From contig JAQXHC010000041.1 in the NCBI GenBank assembly GCA_029007035.1, positions 124,001 to 188,000 of the forward strand: 64,000 nucleotides of DNA. The letters run 5' to 3'. The notes beneath the pieces were generated by a model. It was not told the origin of the DNA, searched no databases, and was given only the letters and a program-made list of their open reading frames with translations. The position numbers and the translations under genes were made by a program. The first letter of the stretch is position 1. The number at the start of each line of letters is the position of its first letter. Positions 22,905 to 31,633 of the stretch are shown piece by piece. Origin of the DNA: Oscillospiraceae bacterium. Lineage in GTDB: Bacteria; Bacillota; Clostridia; Oscillospirales; Ruminococcaceae.

Positions 22905-24522
22905 TTCCGCGCCCTCCGACAATCGGGTTCCGGCGGCAAAGCTCCGAAAGCTGAGCCGCAGTTACCGCGCCCGAGCAGATCCCTCTTGACATTTTTGCTG
23001 CCTCTGTGGTATAAAAAATTCCTTCTGCAAACAGCTCGCGCGGTGTCATGACTGACATAACCGAACCATCAAAAAAAATTCCGCATCTGTCTGCACATTC
23101 AGCAGCAAGCTCAGTGTCATGGGTTACGATTATTACGGTTGTGCCATTGCCGATAAGACTTTTAATTATTTCAGTGACGCGGCTTCTGAAAAATCCGTCA
23201 AGACCTTTTGTGGGTTCATCGAGGAGGATTATCTGCTTGTTCCGGCTGAGCAGAACGGCAAGACCGAGCAGCTGAGCCTGACCTCCGCTCAGGTCAAACG
23301 GGTGCATATCAGTCAGCTCCGAAAAGTCGTAGATATCTGAAAAATCTGCACCGTCAAGCACTTCGCCGACCGTATCGCCGAGGAACAGACATCTCACATC
23401 CTGCGGCAGGATTCCTACATTATCTGTGGATTTTTTCAAAGATCTTCCGAAAATTTCGATTTTTCCGCAGTATGGCTTAACTATACCGGAAATAACCGAA
23501 AGGAGAGTACTTTTACCGCTTCCGTTGCCGCCGAGAACAGCAAAGCATTCGCCTTTTTTTACTTCGAGGTCGGCGTGGCTTATAATATCTCTGCCTTTTC
23601 CGCTGTAAGCAAAGCATACATTGTTCAGCCTGAGAGCCGTTTCGTCCGAACGGATTCCGGGCGTTTCAGCGATGGATTTCCCCTCCAGACCGAAAGATGT
23701 GCGAAGCATATTCCTGCTCTCGCTGAGTCTGAGCGGAGGTGAAATATTTCCGGTTTGTTCCGCGCAGTTATTCCAAATTTGCAGTCCGCAGGGCATTGAT
23801 GAGCCCAGACTCGGACTCATGCACATTTTTTTCACTGCGGCTTTCGGAAAATCAAATGCACCGACTTTTCCGTTTTCGAGGAAAAGGACTCTGTCCGCAA
23901 CTGAAAGCAGTTCCGAAAAGCGGTGCTCCGCGATGATAACAGTTATTGAAAGCTCTCGTGTGAGCCGGTAAAGTGTACGGATAAATTCTCCCGAAGCGAT
24001 AGGGTCGAGCTGCGCCGTGGGTTCATCAAGCAGCAGCAGCTTAGGGTACATTGCCACTGCTGAAGCAAGATTAAGCAGTTGAAGCTGACCGCCCGAAAGG
24101 GTCGAAAGCTCTGCGTCAAGGATGTCGGAAAGACTGAAGAATACAGAGATTTCTGCAATTCTGCGGTGTATTTCGTTTTGCGGAAGTCCAAGACTTTCAC
24201 AGCCGAATGCAAGCTCGCTTCGCACTCGGTCGGTTACTGTCTGATTTTCGGGACGCTGCATAACATAGCCGATTTCCGATGCACTTTGCTTGCTCGGAAC
24301 CGACGAAATATCCATTCCGTCGAAAAACAGGCAGCCGCTTCGGATGCCATTCGGGGCAAGCTCGGGTTTCATGCTTTTCAAAAGCGTAGTTTTTCCGCAC
24401 GCCGTCGCTCCGCAAAGTAGGATCAGCTCGCCTTCGTTTACTGAAAAGCTTACATTATCAAGTATTTTATGTCCGCCGAGGGTATATGAAAAGGAAAATC
24501 CATCGGACTTAATCAGCTCCAT
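22897..24522 (-). CDS. ECF transporter ATPase with two fused ABC domains
   Basis: A 541-residue protein combining EcfA1- and EcfA2-like domains in one chain. Domain 1 (about 1-230) has Walker A CGATACGKTTLL, signature LSGGQLQLLNLASAV and Walker B KLLLLDEPTAQLD. Domain 2 (about 290-520) has GGNGSGKSTLL, signature DLSGGQAQLLGLAVLL and Walker B IILLDEPTKGLDG. The linker of about 60 residues is serine-rich. It energises the EcfT/S-component complex. Its start overlaps the EcfT gene by 14 bases and its stop overlaps the S-component gene by 8. Confidence 0.93.
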   Translation of the reverse strand: MELIKSDGFSFSYTLGGHKILDNVSFSVNEGELILLCGATACGKTTLLKSMKPELAPNGIRSGCLFFDGMDISSVPSKQSASEIGYVMQRPENQTVTDRVRSELAFGCESLGLPQNEIHRRIAEISVFFSLSDILDAELSTLSGGQLQLLNLASAVAMYPKLLLLDEPTAQLDPIASGEFIRTLYRLTRELSITVIIAEHRFSELLSVADRVLFLENGKVGAFDFPKAAVKKMCMSPSLGSSMPCGLQIWNNCAEQTGNISPPLRLSESRNMLRTSFGLEGKSIAETPGIRSDETALRLNNVCFAYSGKGRDIISHADLEVKKGECFAVLGGNGSGKSTLLSVISGIVKPYCGKIEIFGRSLKKSTDNVGILPQDVRCLFLGDTVGEVLDGADFSDIYDFSELTDMHPFDLSGGQAQLLGLAVLLSRNKQIILLDEPTKGLDGFFRSRVTEIIKSLIGNGTTVIIVTHDTELAAECADRCGIFFDGSVMSVMTPRELFAEGIFYTTEAAKMSRGICSGAVTAAQLSELCRRNPIVGGRGNV

Positions 24523-25381
24523 TCCGGCAAGCCTCCTTTTTTTTATGATTTATAATTAGGTCCGAGATAACCGGCAGCAGAAAGGTCACGGATACCGAGA
24601 CAGATAAAACAATCACAGTTTCAGAACAATCGGGAAATTTAATAATCGGATAGAACGAAACCTCTGCAGAATCACTGTAAACCGTGGTAAGAAAAATAAA
24701 TACCGCACTTACGGCAATGAAAAGAGCGTCTTTCCGACGAAAACGGAAACGGCTGTAAGAGGTTCGTCCTCCAAGCTCAAAGCCTCGTGCGCTCATTGAG
24801 TCAGCGGCAGACATTCCGTCCTCGATCGTCCTTGTTACAAGAGCTGAAAAAATACGCATTTTCCGTTTTATTCGGCTCATTAGAGTGATATTGTCTCCGT
24901 TGGAATTGTCGGGATTACAGTCGCTGAGCTGTCTGCTCTGCCGCAGAAGCTTTGGTACAAATCCGACGGTCATCATCAGAATTGCCGTAATTCTCGGGGA
25001 CAGCCTGCCTGTCAGACAAAAAAGCCGCTCGCTTGTCATTGAAGCAGACAAAGCCCTGCACCAGATAATCCCGGCAAGCAGGCGCAAAGAACTGTCCAGT
25101 CCGAAGAATACAGCCTCCAGAGTGACCGCTTTGCCATTAATGAAAATCAGAGGAGTCGCCCCTTTCCGGACAAACAGCGGATTGAGAGCTGCCATGAGTA
25201 CAAACAGGGCAAAATAGCCCAGAAGCTCTCTCCTAATCGTTTTCTCATTCTTTAGTCTCAGCAGAACCAGTGCTGCTCCTATCAGTGATATACCGACATA
25301 TATCGGGTGATTGACAAGCATTAGACCTGCGAGCATTGATGAAAAAAATACCAGCTCGGTTATCGGGTGAAAATTATTCAT
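24509..25381 (-). CDS. ECF transporter transmembrane coupling protein
   Basis: EcfT scaffold subunit linking the ATPases to the S-component, 290 residues with about five to six helices. Membrane segments are followed by a long cytoplasmic coupling region that has the family motifs around GLDSSLRLLAGIIWCRALSASM and DGMSAADSMSARGFELGGRT; the last corresponds to the conserved EcfT Ala-Arg-Gly motif. ATG 25381 overlaps the stop of the upstream intrinsic-factor-like gene (ATGAATAA). The open frame extends further upstream but has no supporting ribosome binding site. Confidence 0.9.
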   Translation of the reverse strand: MNNFHPITELVFFSSMLAGLMLVNHPIYVGISLIGAALVLLRLKNEKTIRRELLGYFALFVLMAALNPLFVRKGATPLIFINGKAVTLEAVFFGLDSSLRLLAGIIWCRALSASMTSERLFCLTGRLSPRITAILMMTVGFVPKLLRQSRQLSDCNPDNSNGDNITLMSRIKRKMRIFSALVTRTIEDGMSAADSMSARGFELGGRTSYSRFRFRRKDALFIAVSAVFIFLTTVYSDSAEVSFYPIIKFPDCSETVIVLSVSVSVTFLLPVISDLIINHKKKEACRNGAD

Positions 25382-27176
25382 CTTCAATGTCCTTTCCGAT
25401 ATTTCGGGTATAAATAAATTCGACACGGTCACCGTCGCTCAGCTCATAGTTTCCGCAGCCGACCGACGGAAATTCCCCGTTTACCATATACATCCACCCC
25501 GACATCTCACCAAAATCAAATTCGTAGAGTCCGTCGATTCCTTTGATATAAGCATCACTGCCAGTTAACCCGTCATAGTCGATAGAGATTTTATGATATG
25601 CGAGAACGCGCTCCAGAGCCGAAAAAGCCGTGTCACCGTCAATCAGTACGTATTCCGTTTCGGGAATTATTATTCTGCCGCTTTCTGCATTTTCAGCATT
25701 AACTTCGAGGGTGAAGGTGAGACTATCAGGCTGAACGTCGTCGATGTGACGGCGGTAGTATTCCTCGGGTGTCTGAATGTTAATCCACATTATCGTGCCG
25801 ATACAGACGGCGCTCAAAGCTCCGCCTGCAGCCGCTTTTTTGATGCTGAGCTGTTTTCGTGCCGCAAGGTAAATCAAAGTTACGCCATAAGTTACGGCAA
25901 TCATCGCTGCTGCGGCATATTTCCACATCGGGGCGTTGTTACCGCTTTCGTCTGCGGTGAAAATAACCGATTCAGTATTTGTTTCGGTTACCGCCGAAGT
26001 TATGGTCTCAACGGAATTCTGGGTGCTGCTTCGGGAAGACACAGCGGTTTTCGTTTCCGAAGCAGTTGTAATGCTGTTAGCAATTGCGGTTATGGTTTCA
26101 GCAGCAGCCGTTTCGGTCTGTGAATTGGCGGTTACGGCTTCGGTCGCAGAAGTATCCGCAGGTACTGTTGCTGTTACATCGGTGTGGACGGTGGTTACGG
26201 CTGATTCTGTCGGATTGACCGGAGCTTCGGAGACAGACTGAGGCTGAGTCGGTATCATTGACGGAGTACCGAATTGATATGGAATATAAAAGCTTCCGCA
26301 GTTAAGCGATGTTATTGCCATAAATGCCTGAACCGTTGCGGTGGAGTTGGATTTTCCGCCATGAATATGGGAAAATCCTCCGTCGGAATTTCTAAAGCTC
26401 ATGAGTGCATCTGCAGCTGTATTTCCGTTTTTGATAAATCGGCTGTCAGAGAAAATATCGATGCCGAGAGCGGTGAGTGCAATAATAACCTGAGAGCAGC
26501 TTTCGGAACTTTCAGCGCCAAAACTTTTCCAGCCGCCGTTGTCAAGCTGCGATACGGAAAGTCTGTTCAAAGCAGTTTCAACCGCATGATCATAGCCGCT
26601 GATTCCGGAAAGGGCACATAATGCCATTGAAGTTACATCGGGGTCGGAAACATTTCCGCTCAAGGCCCAGCCGCCGTCGTCCAGCTGCCTGGAAACAATA
26701 TCATCTGCGGCTTTGCGGGTATCGCCGCAGCCCGAAAGCTTCATCAGAATCAGTCCGTATATTTCGCTCATAATGCCGAGTCTGCCGTAAGTTTCGTCAA
26801 GAACAGCAGACGCGTTATCCGTAAATTCGCCCGTCATGATACGCGAAATGGCAATTCTCTGGCGTTCCGTGGCGTTGCCGGCGTCAGATTTCCTGTCGAG
26901 AGCTGCAAGGTATGAGGAAAAGTCGTATTCTCCGCTTCGTGCAAAGGAACAGGCATACCAGTCAGCCTCACTTGTACCTGCTTTTTGAGTAATATAGCCG
27001 TTTATGAAGCTCTGAATATCGGCGCTGTCTGCTTCTGACAGTCTGTACTCTGTAATTTTATCGGCTTCGGTTTTGAAATCAAAGCTCTCTGTGTACACAG
27101 TGACGGTAATTCCCGAAAAAAGAGCGAGAATTACCGCCATTGCCGTACATACAATCCGTATGCTCAGTTTATTCAT
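25374..27176 (-). CDS. Membrane-anchored intrinsic-factor-like protein: squalene-cyclase-type repeats plus DUF4430
   Basis: A 600-residue protein with an N-terminal signal/anchor (about 8-28). Helical repeats of the prenyltransferase/squalene-cyclase type (about 50-295) include QLDDGGWA, QLDNGGWK and RNSDGGFS. A Thr/Ser/Ala linker (about 310-405) follows, then two transmembrane helices (417-438, 447-467) joined by a basic turn. The C-terminal domain (485-592) is DUF4430-like, with GWMYMVNGEFPSVGCGNYELSDGDRVEFIYT. An alpha6/alpha6 barrel plus this beta domain is the architecture of eukaryotic intrinsic factor and transcobalamin. Both halves should face outward, tethered by the helical hairpin. 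It is in an operon with ECF transporter genes. Corrinoid capture is inference from fold and context. Confidence 0.85.
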   Translation of the reverse strand: MNKLSIRIVCTAMAVILALFSGITVTVYTESFDFKTEADKITEYRLSEADSADIQSFINGYITQKAGTSEADWYACSFARSGEYDFSSYLAALDRKSDAGNATERQRIAISRIMTGEFTDNASAVLDETYGRLGIMSEIYGLILMKLSGCGDTRKAADDIVSRQLDDGGWALSGNVSDPDVTSMALCALSGISGYDHAVETALNRLSVSQLDNGGWKSFGAESSESCSQVIIALTALGIDIFSDSRFIKNGNTAADALMSFRNSDGGFSHIHGGKSNSTATVQAFMAITSLNCGSFYIPYQFGTPSMIPTQPQSVSEAPVNPTESAVTTVHTDVTATVPADTSATEAVTANSQTETAAAETITAIANSITTASETKTAVSSRSSTQNSVETITSAVTETNTESVIFTADESGNNAPMWKYAAAAMIAVTYGVTLIYLAARKQLSIKKAAAGGALSAVCIGTIMWINIQTPEEYYRRHIDDVQPDSLTFTLEVNAENAESGRIIIPETEYVLIDGDTAFSALERVLAYHKISIDYDGLTGSDAYIKGIDGLYEFDFGEMSGWMYMVNGEFPSVGCGNYELSDGDRVEFIYTRNIGKDIEDE

Positions 27177-28087
27177 TTGTTTTTCTCAGCCATAAATTCC
27201 TCAAATGTGAATTTTTCTGTGCTTGTTGAGGCGGCAGCATAATATGCAAGTATATTTGAAGCGTCGACCGCGTCAATACAACCGCTGCCGTCGGTGTCGG
27301 CTGAGACGGAAATCAGCGTTCCTGCACCTGTTCCAAGATCAGCGTATGTCTTAAGAATTTCCGATGCGTCCTTTGCGTCAATAACCGTATCACAGTTGAC
27401 ATCACCGACAGTCCGAATCGGTTCGGATCGCAGCACGAGGGGAATTCCTGAGTCTGAATATTTCTCATAGAAAATATCTCCGGAATCCGGATTTTTAACA
27501 GTCACGCTTCCGTTTTCATCTGTCAGGTACGTCTCTCCGCCGCAGTATACCGTCATTCCGACAACAGGATTCACAGTTGTGATCGGATTCCATTCCGGAT
27601 CATAGGATATATCGCTGCTTGAAAATGTAAGTGTATTTCCGTCTGCGGTCATTTCTGGGAACTGCATACCGACTCCGTAAGGGTCGCCGTAGAAAAGCAC
27701 AAGCTCGTCTCCGTCACTGATCCCGAATTCTGCCGCTGTTACTGACGGTTCAATACCGTTCACTCTGTAAAGCCAGCCGTCCCAGCCGCCGAAGCTTGCG
27801 GCAGTATCGCCGTTGACAGCTGTGATATAGCCGTCGCTGAGTCCGGTGATTTCGAATCCGTCGTCGATTCTGTCTGCAAATTCAAGCACGTCCGAAGCCG
27901 AAACATCATTTCCCTTAGCCGGATAATAAACGTCCTTGTCGCAGAAACATTTATTGATTCCTTCAATGCGTACAGAAACCCTGACATAGCCAATTCCGTC
28001 AGCGGCAGCGGAATTCATTGGCAGACAGGCGGTAAGCATTGAAGCTCCGACGAGTGAAATCAGCATTTTTTTTGTTGTTTTTTTCAT
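27173..28087 (-). CDS. Secreted DUF4430-domain protein with dockerin
   Basis: First gene of the ECF operon, 304 residues. The signal segment is at 1-29. LTAC at 18-21 could also be a lipobox, so lipid anchoring is possible. A DUF4430 domain (about 33-136) contains GGWDGWLYRVNG and FGISDGDELVLFYGDP, matching the beta domain of the next gene's product and of transcobalamin-type proteins. A beta linker domain follows (140-225). A type I dockerin (227-288) has loops GDVNCDTVIDAKDA and ADTDGSGCIDAVDA. It should therefore attach to a cohesin on the cell-surface scaffold. It overlaps the next gene by 4 bases. The role inferred is cellulosome-tethered corrinoid capture; other small ligands remain possible. 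Confidence 0.85.
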   Translation of the reverse strand: MKKTTKKMLISLVGASMLTACLPMNSAAADGIGYVRVSVRIEGINKCFCDKDVYYPAKGNDVSASDVLEFADRIDDGFEITGLSDGYITAVNGDTAASFGGWDGWLYRVNGIEPSVTAAEFGISDGDELVLFYGDPYGVGMQFPEMTADGNTLTFSSSDISYDPEWNPITTVNPVVGMTVYCGGETYLTDENGSVTVKNPDSGDIFYEKYSDSGIPLVLRSEPIRTVGDVNCDTVIDAKDASEILKTYADLGTGAGTLISVSADTDGSGCIDAVDASNILAYYAAASTSTEKFTFEEFMAEKNK

Positions 28088-28300
28088 AATAAAAACTCCC
28101 TTGCATAGATTTCAGCAATAATCAGAGCTATAACCAAATGCAAAAGAGTTTGATTGAACTTTTAATTTGCCGTAAATACATATATTGTAAACGTCAGATT
28201 GATTCGGAGTTTACTATAATTACGGCTTAAAACGGTCACTCTTCATACACCCAAAAGTGTTATAGCAGAAACTATATACCGATTCCGTTTTTTAAACGGG

Positions 28301-28386
28301 AATACACGGGCGATCCGACTTGTGCGTTAAACGCAGATACGGTAATGGCTGTTGCGGCAGATTCTCACTGCGCTTCTCCCGTATTA
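28301..28386 (-). ncRNA. Cobalamin riboswitch-like leader
   Basis: Minus-strand leader RNA starting about ten bases after the promoter. Reading 5'-3' it has GGGAGAAG, then a hairpin GCAGTGAGAATCTGC (the G-GTGA-AATC pattern of cobalamin riboswitches) and CGCAACAGCCATTACCGT. It then has AAGTCGGATCGCCCG, which resembles the B12 box. Outer ends AATACGGG (28385-28378) and CCCGTGTATT (28310-28301) can pair as P1. A further hairpin follows at about 28282-28300. The match is by eye to the known consensus and looks like a compact variant. The downstream ECF/intrinsic-factor-like genes support it. Confidence 0.75.
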
Positions 28387-28396
28387 TTCGCTTTAT

Positions 28397-28425
28397 ATTA
28401 TATCATGGAAGCTCAGGTTTGTCAA
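28397..28425 (-). promoter_or_regulatory. Promoter of the riboswitch-led ECF operon
   Basis: On the minus strand, TTGACA at 28425-28420 and TATAAT at 28402-28397 with a 17-base spacer, a full consensus match. The transcript would have a leader of about 300 bases before the first start codon at 28087. After the riboswitch core, 28088-28300 holds further short hairpins and the ribosome binding site GGGAG but no gene. Confidence 0.9.
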
Positions 28426-28449
28426 TGCTTTCATTTTTGTGTAAGGCTA

Positions 28450-28478
28450 TTGCTAAATCGTGTAAAATATGTTATTAT
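28450..28478 (+). promoter_or_regulatory. Promoter of the ABC-F gene
   Basis: TTGCTA at 28450-28455 and TATTAT at 28473-28478 with a 17-base spacer, about 30 bases upstream of the ABC-F start codon. It is divergent from the riboswitch promoter. Confidence 0.65.
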
Positions 28479-28508
28479 ATATCTATAATTACGAAAAGGA
28501 ACGATAAT

Positions 28509-30437
28509 ATGCTTTTAAGCTTAACTAACATAAATAAATTCTATAACGGGAATCAGGTGCTGAACAATGTGTCACTGACGGTTGATGAAAGTGACAGAAT
28601 CGGACTTGTGGGCAATAACGGGTGCGGAAAATCAACATTGCTGAAGATAATCACGGGCAGCGTTGAGCCTGACCGATTCACCGAACGGGACGGAATAATC
28701 TCAAAAGCGGCAAAGACCTCGATCGGATACCTTGAACAAATGGGTGGACTCAACAGTGAAAATACTGTTATCGACGAGATGCGGAGTGTGTTTGAATCTG
28801 AATATCGTGCTATAGACCGTCTGAGAGAAATAGAATCGGAAATTGAAAACGGAGATAACTCGTCTGCCGATGAGTATCAGCAGCTTTCCTCGTGGCTGGA
28901 AGCCAACGACGGATATAATACCGATGTAAAAATCCGTATGGTACTGAACGGAATGGGTTTTACTGAAAACGAGCTTAGCCGTAAAGTTTCGGGATTCAGC
29001 GGAGGCGAAAAAACCCGTCTTTGCATATCGCGTCTGCTTCTTGAAGAACCGAATCTGCTTATTCTCGACGAGCCGACAAACCATCTTGATTTCAAGACAG
29101 TGATGTGGCTTGAGGATTATCTTCGCACATACAAGGGCGCTGTGCTGATAGTCTCCCACGACCGTTATTTTTTAGATCGTCTGTGTACTTCTATATGCGA
29201 GCTTGAACGCGGAATACTGAAACGCTATCGCGGAAACTACTCCGCATTTGTCCGCCAGCGTGAAGAAAACGATGCACGTCAGGAAAAGGAATATGAGCTT
29301 CAGCAGAAGCAGATAGCCAAGCTTGAGGATTACGTTGCAAAAAATATTGTGCGCGCCACGACTTCAAAACGTGCACAGAGCCGTCAGAAGCAGCTTGAAA
29401 AAATCGAACGTATTGAAAAGCCGTTTCACGATACAAAATCAGCGAAGATACGCTTTACCTATGCCGCCGAACCGCCTATCGATGTGCTGAAGGTCAAAAA
29501 TATTGATATATCCGTAGGTGAAGGCAGTGCAAGGAAAACGCTTATCGACGAGCTGAGCTTTGATGTCCGCAGAGGCGAAAAAGTTGGAATTATCGGTGAT
29601 AATGGTATCGGAAAATCAACATTGCTCCGTATCATTCAGGAGCAGATTCCGCATAAGGGCATAGTCCGCTGGAACAGCAATGTAAAAATATCGTATTTCG
29701 AACAGGAGAGTACCAATCTCAACAAAGAGCTTACCGTTATGGAGGAGCTTCATAGCCGTTATCCGCTGCTTTCTGACTTTGAGGTAAGAAGCCTGCTCGC
29801 ACAGGTGCGTCTGGTGGGCGAAAATGTATTCAAGGAAACGGGTGTTATCAGCGGAGGCGAGCGTGCCAAGCTGTGTTTTGCGATAATGATGCAGGAGCAC
29901 GGAAATGTACTCATACTTGATGAGCCTACAAACCATCTTGACCTTTCCACGAAGGAAGCTATTGAGGAGGCTTTACAGGCATATACGGGAACGGTAATTT
30001 TCGTATCCCATGACCGCTATCTGCTCAGCAGGATCGCCGACCGTCTTATCGAACTGAAGGACGGATCCTACAGATGCCACAGCTTCGGATTTGAAAAGTA
30101 CCTTGATCTGCTCCGCGATGAACAGGCTGCGGAGAGGCGTGCCGCCGATGCAGAAAAATTTGCAAAGGCTGCCGCAGCTTCAAGAGACAAATCTGTCAGA
30201 GCATACCGCAATAAACAGCAGAGAAGCGCCGATGCTGCACGAAAAAACGAGATGAAAGCTCTCGAAAAGGAGATCGACGGTCTGCAGGCGCGTATTGACG
30301 CTCTCAGCGAGGAAATCACTCATGAGGACGTATGTGCAGATTATGAATTGCTGAACAGTAAATGCACTGAAATTGAGGAGCTGAAATGTAAAATAGACAG
30401 GGACTTTGAAAGACTAATAGAGCTCGACGAGGGCTGA
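28509..30437 (+). CDS. ABC-F family ribosome-associated ATPase
   Basis: Soluble twin-ABC protein without membrane domain, 642 residues, of the group that acts on the ribosome (translation factor or antibiotic-protection type). ABC1 has GNNGCGKSTLL, SGFSGGEKTRLCISRLL and LLILDEPTNHLDF. The inter-domain linker is basic and helical (VRATTSKRAQSRQKQLEKIER in outline). ABC2 has GDNGIGKSTLL, SGGERAKLCFAIMM and VLILDEPTNHLDL. The C-terminus has a coiled coil (about 555-635). ATG 28509 is chosen because the family N-terminus starts there; the frame upstream of it is antisense to the riboswitch and promoter. Housekeeping and resistance roles cannot be separated here. Confidence 0.92.
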   Translation: MLLSLTNINKFYNGNQVLNNVSLTVDESDRIGLVGNNGCGKSTLLKIITGSVEPDRFTERDGIISKAAKTSIGYLEQMGGLNSENTVIDEMRSVFESEYRAIDRLREIESEIENGDNSSADEYQQLSSWLEANDGYNTDVKIRMVLNGMGFTENELSRKVSGFSGGEKTRLCISRLLLEEPNLLILDEPTNHLDFKTVMWLEDYLRTYKGAVLIVSHDRYFLDRLCTSICELERGILKRYRGNYSAFVRQREENDARQEKEYELQQKQIAKLEDYVAKNIVRATTSKRAQSRQKQLEKIERIEKPFHDTKSAKIRFTYAAEPPIDVLKVKNIDISVGEGSARKTLIDELSFDVRRGEKVGIIGDNGIGKSTLLRIIQEQIPHKGIVRWNSNVKISYFEQESTNLNKELTVMEELHSRYPLLSDFEVRSLLAQVRLVGENVFKETGVISGGERAKLCFAIMMQEHGNVLILDEPTNHLDLSTKEAIEEALQAYTGTVIFVSHDRYLLSRIADRLIELKDGSYRCHSFGFEKYLDLLRDEQAAERRAADAEKFAKAAAASRDKSVRAYRNKQQRSADAARKNEMKALEKEIDGLQARIDALSEEITHEDVCADYELLNSKCTEIEELKCKIDRDFERLIELDEG

Positions 30438-30541
30438 ACATTAAGCAATTGAGAATCTGTCCATATAGACGTGTGTACACGCCTGTGTGGACAGGTTCAA
30501 AATTTATTATTACGATTGTATGCACAAATTGTCAAATCCGC

Positions 30542-30570
30542 TTTACTTTTTTAAGCTGCTGTGATATAAT
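30542..30570 (+). promoter_or_regulatory. Promoter of ddh
   Basis: TATAAT at 30565-30570 preceded by TGTGA (extended -10), with TTTACT at 30542-30547 as a weaker -35 at 17-base spacing. A loose hairpin at about 30453-30498 may end the ABC-F transcript. Confidence 0.65.
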
Positions 30571-30628
30571 ATAAAACGGTACCGGACAATGGAGTCCGGA
30601 TACCTATATCAGAACGGAGGAATTTTAC

Positions 30629-31618
30629 ATGAGTAAAATCAGAATTGCAATCGCAGGCTATGGCAACCTTGGCAGAGGCGTAGAGCTTGCAGTAAAACAG
30701 AATCCCGACACAGAGCTTGTCTGTGTTTTCACAAGACGTGATCCCTCGTCGGTCAAGCTCCTTACAGAAGGAGTTAAGGTAATGAATATCAGCGACGCGG
30801 CTTCAATGAAAGACAGCGTTGACGTACTGATTATCTGCGGCGGAAGCGCAACAGATCTTCCCGAACAGACTCCGGAGCTTGCAAAAATGTTTAATGTTAT
30901 CGACAGCTTTGACACTCACAAGAGGATTCCGGAGCATTTTGCAAATGTTGACAAGGCAGCAAAGGAAAACGGTCATCTTGCAATGATTTCTCTTGGCTGG
31001 GATCCGGGACTTTTCTCACTGAACAGACTTTATGCCGAATCGATTCTCCCGAACGGAAAGAGCTATACTTTCTGGGGAAAGGGCGTAAGTCAGGGACATT
31101 CCGATGCTATCAGACGCGTTGAGGGTGTCAAGAGAGGAATTCAGTATACCGTTCCGGTTGAGGAGGCTATGGATGCTGTGCGTTCGGGCAGTCAGCCTGA
31201 GCTTACAACTCGTCAGAAACACACAAGAGAGTGCTTCATCGTTCCCGAAGATGGTGCGGACCTCGCAAAAATCGAGGCTGAAATCAAGGGCATGAAGAAT
31301 TATTTCGACGAGTATGATACAACCGTAAACTTTATTACCGAGGAAGAATTTGATGCAGTACATAACAAGATGCCGCACGGAGGCTTTGTTATGAGAAGCG
31401 GTATGACCGGCGACGGTGAAAAGACTCATCAGATGATTGAATATTCGCTCAGACTTGAATCAAACCCCGAATTTACCGGAAGTGTTCTCGTATGCTTTGC
31501 AAGAGCACTCAGCCGCATGAGAGCCGAGGGAGCCACAGGCTGCAAGACAGCTTTCGATGTTGCACCGGCATATCTTTCACCCCTCTCCGGTGAGGAACTG
31601 AGAGCTTCGATGCTTTAA
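30629..31618 (+). CDS. ddh: meso-diaminopimelate D-dehydrogenase
   Basis: NADP-dependent enzyme that makes meso-diaminopimelate from tetrahydrodipicolinate in one step, for lysine and peptidoglycan. The 329-residue length is typical. The N-terminal Rossmann motif is IAIAGYGNLGRGVE. It is followed by VCVFTRRDP, the substrate-region blocks MISLGWDPGLFSLNR and FWGKGVSQGHSDAIRRVEGVK, and the C-terminal GGFVMRSG. GGAGG lies 9 bases upstream of ATG. Its presence implies the dehydrogenase variant of the lysine pathway, known in some Clostridia and Bacteroides. Confidence 0.95.
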   Translation: MSKIRIAIAGYGNLGRGVELAVKQNPDTELVCVFTRRDPSSVKLLTEGVKVMNISDAASMKDSVDVLIICGGSATDLPEQTPELAKMFNVIDSFDTHKRIPEHFANVDKAAKENGHLAMISLGWDPGLFSLNRLYAESILPNGKSYTFWGKGVSQGHSDAIRRVEGVKRGIQYTVPVEEAMDAVRSGSQPELTTRQKHTRECFIVPEDGADLAKIEAEIKGMKNYFDEYDTTVNFITEEEFDAVHNKMPHGGFVMRSGMTGDGEKTHQMIEYSLRLESNPEFTGSVLVCFARALSRMRAEGATGCKTAFDVAPAYLSPLSGEELRASML

Positions 31619-31633
31619 TCATTTCCGGGAAAC

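Noticed and set aside
22897-24522. Possible gene-fusion error in the double ATPase
   Set aside because: Two complete ABC domains in one chain are a known arrangement in ECF systems, and both keep all motifs.
28320-28508. Upstream extension of the ABC-F reading frame by 63 codons
   Set aside because: The stretch is antisense to the riboswitch and promoter, has no ribosome binding site at its start, and the conserved ABC-F N-terminus begins at ATG 28509.
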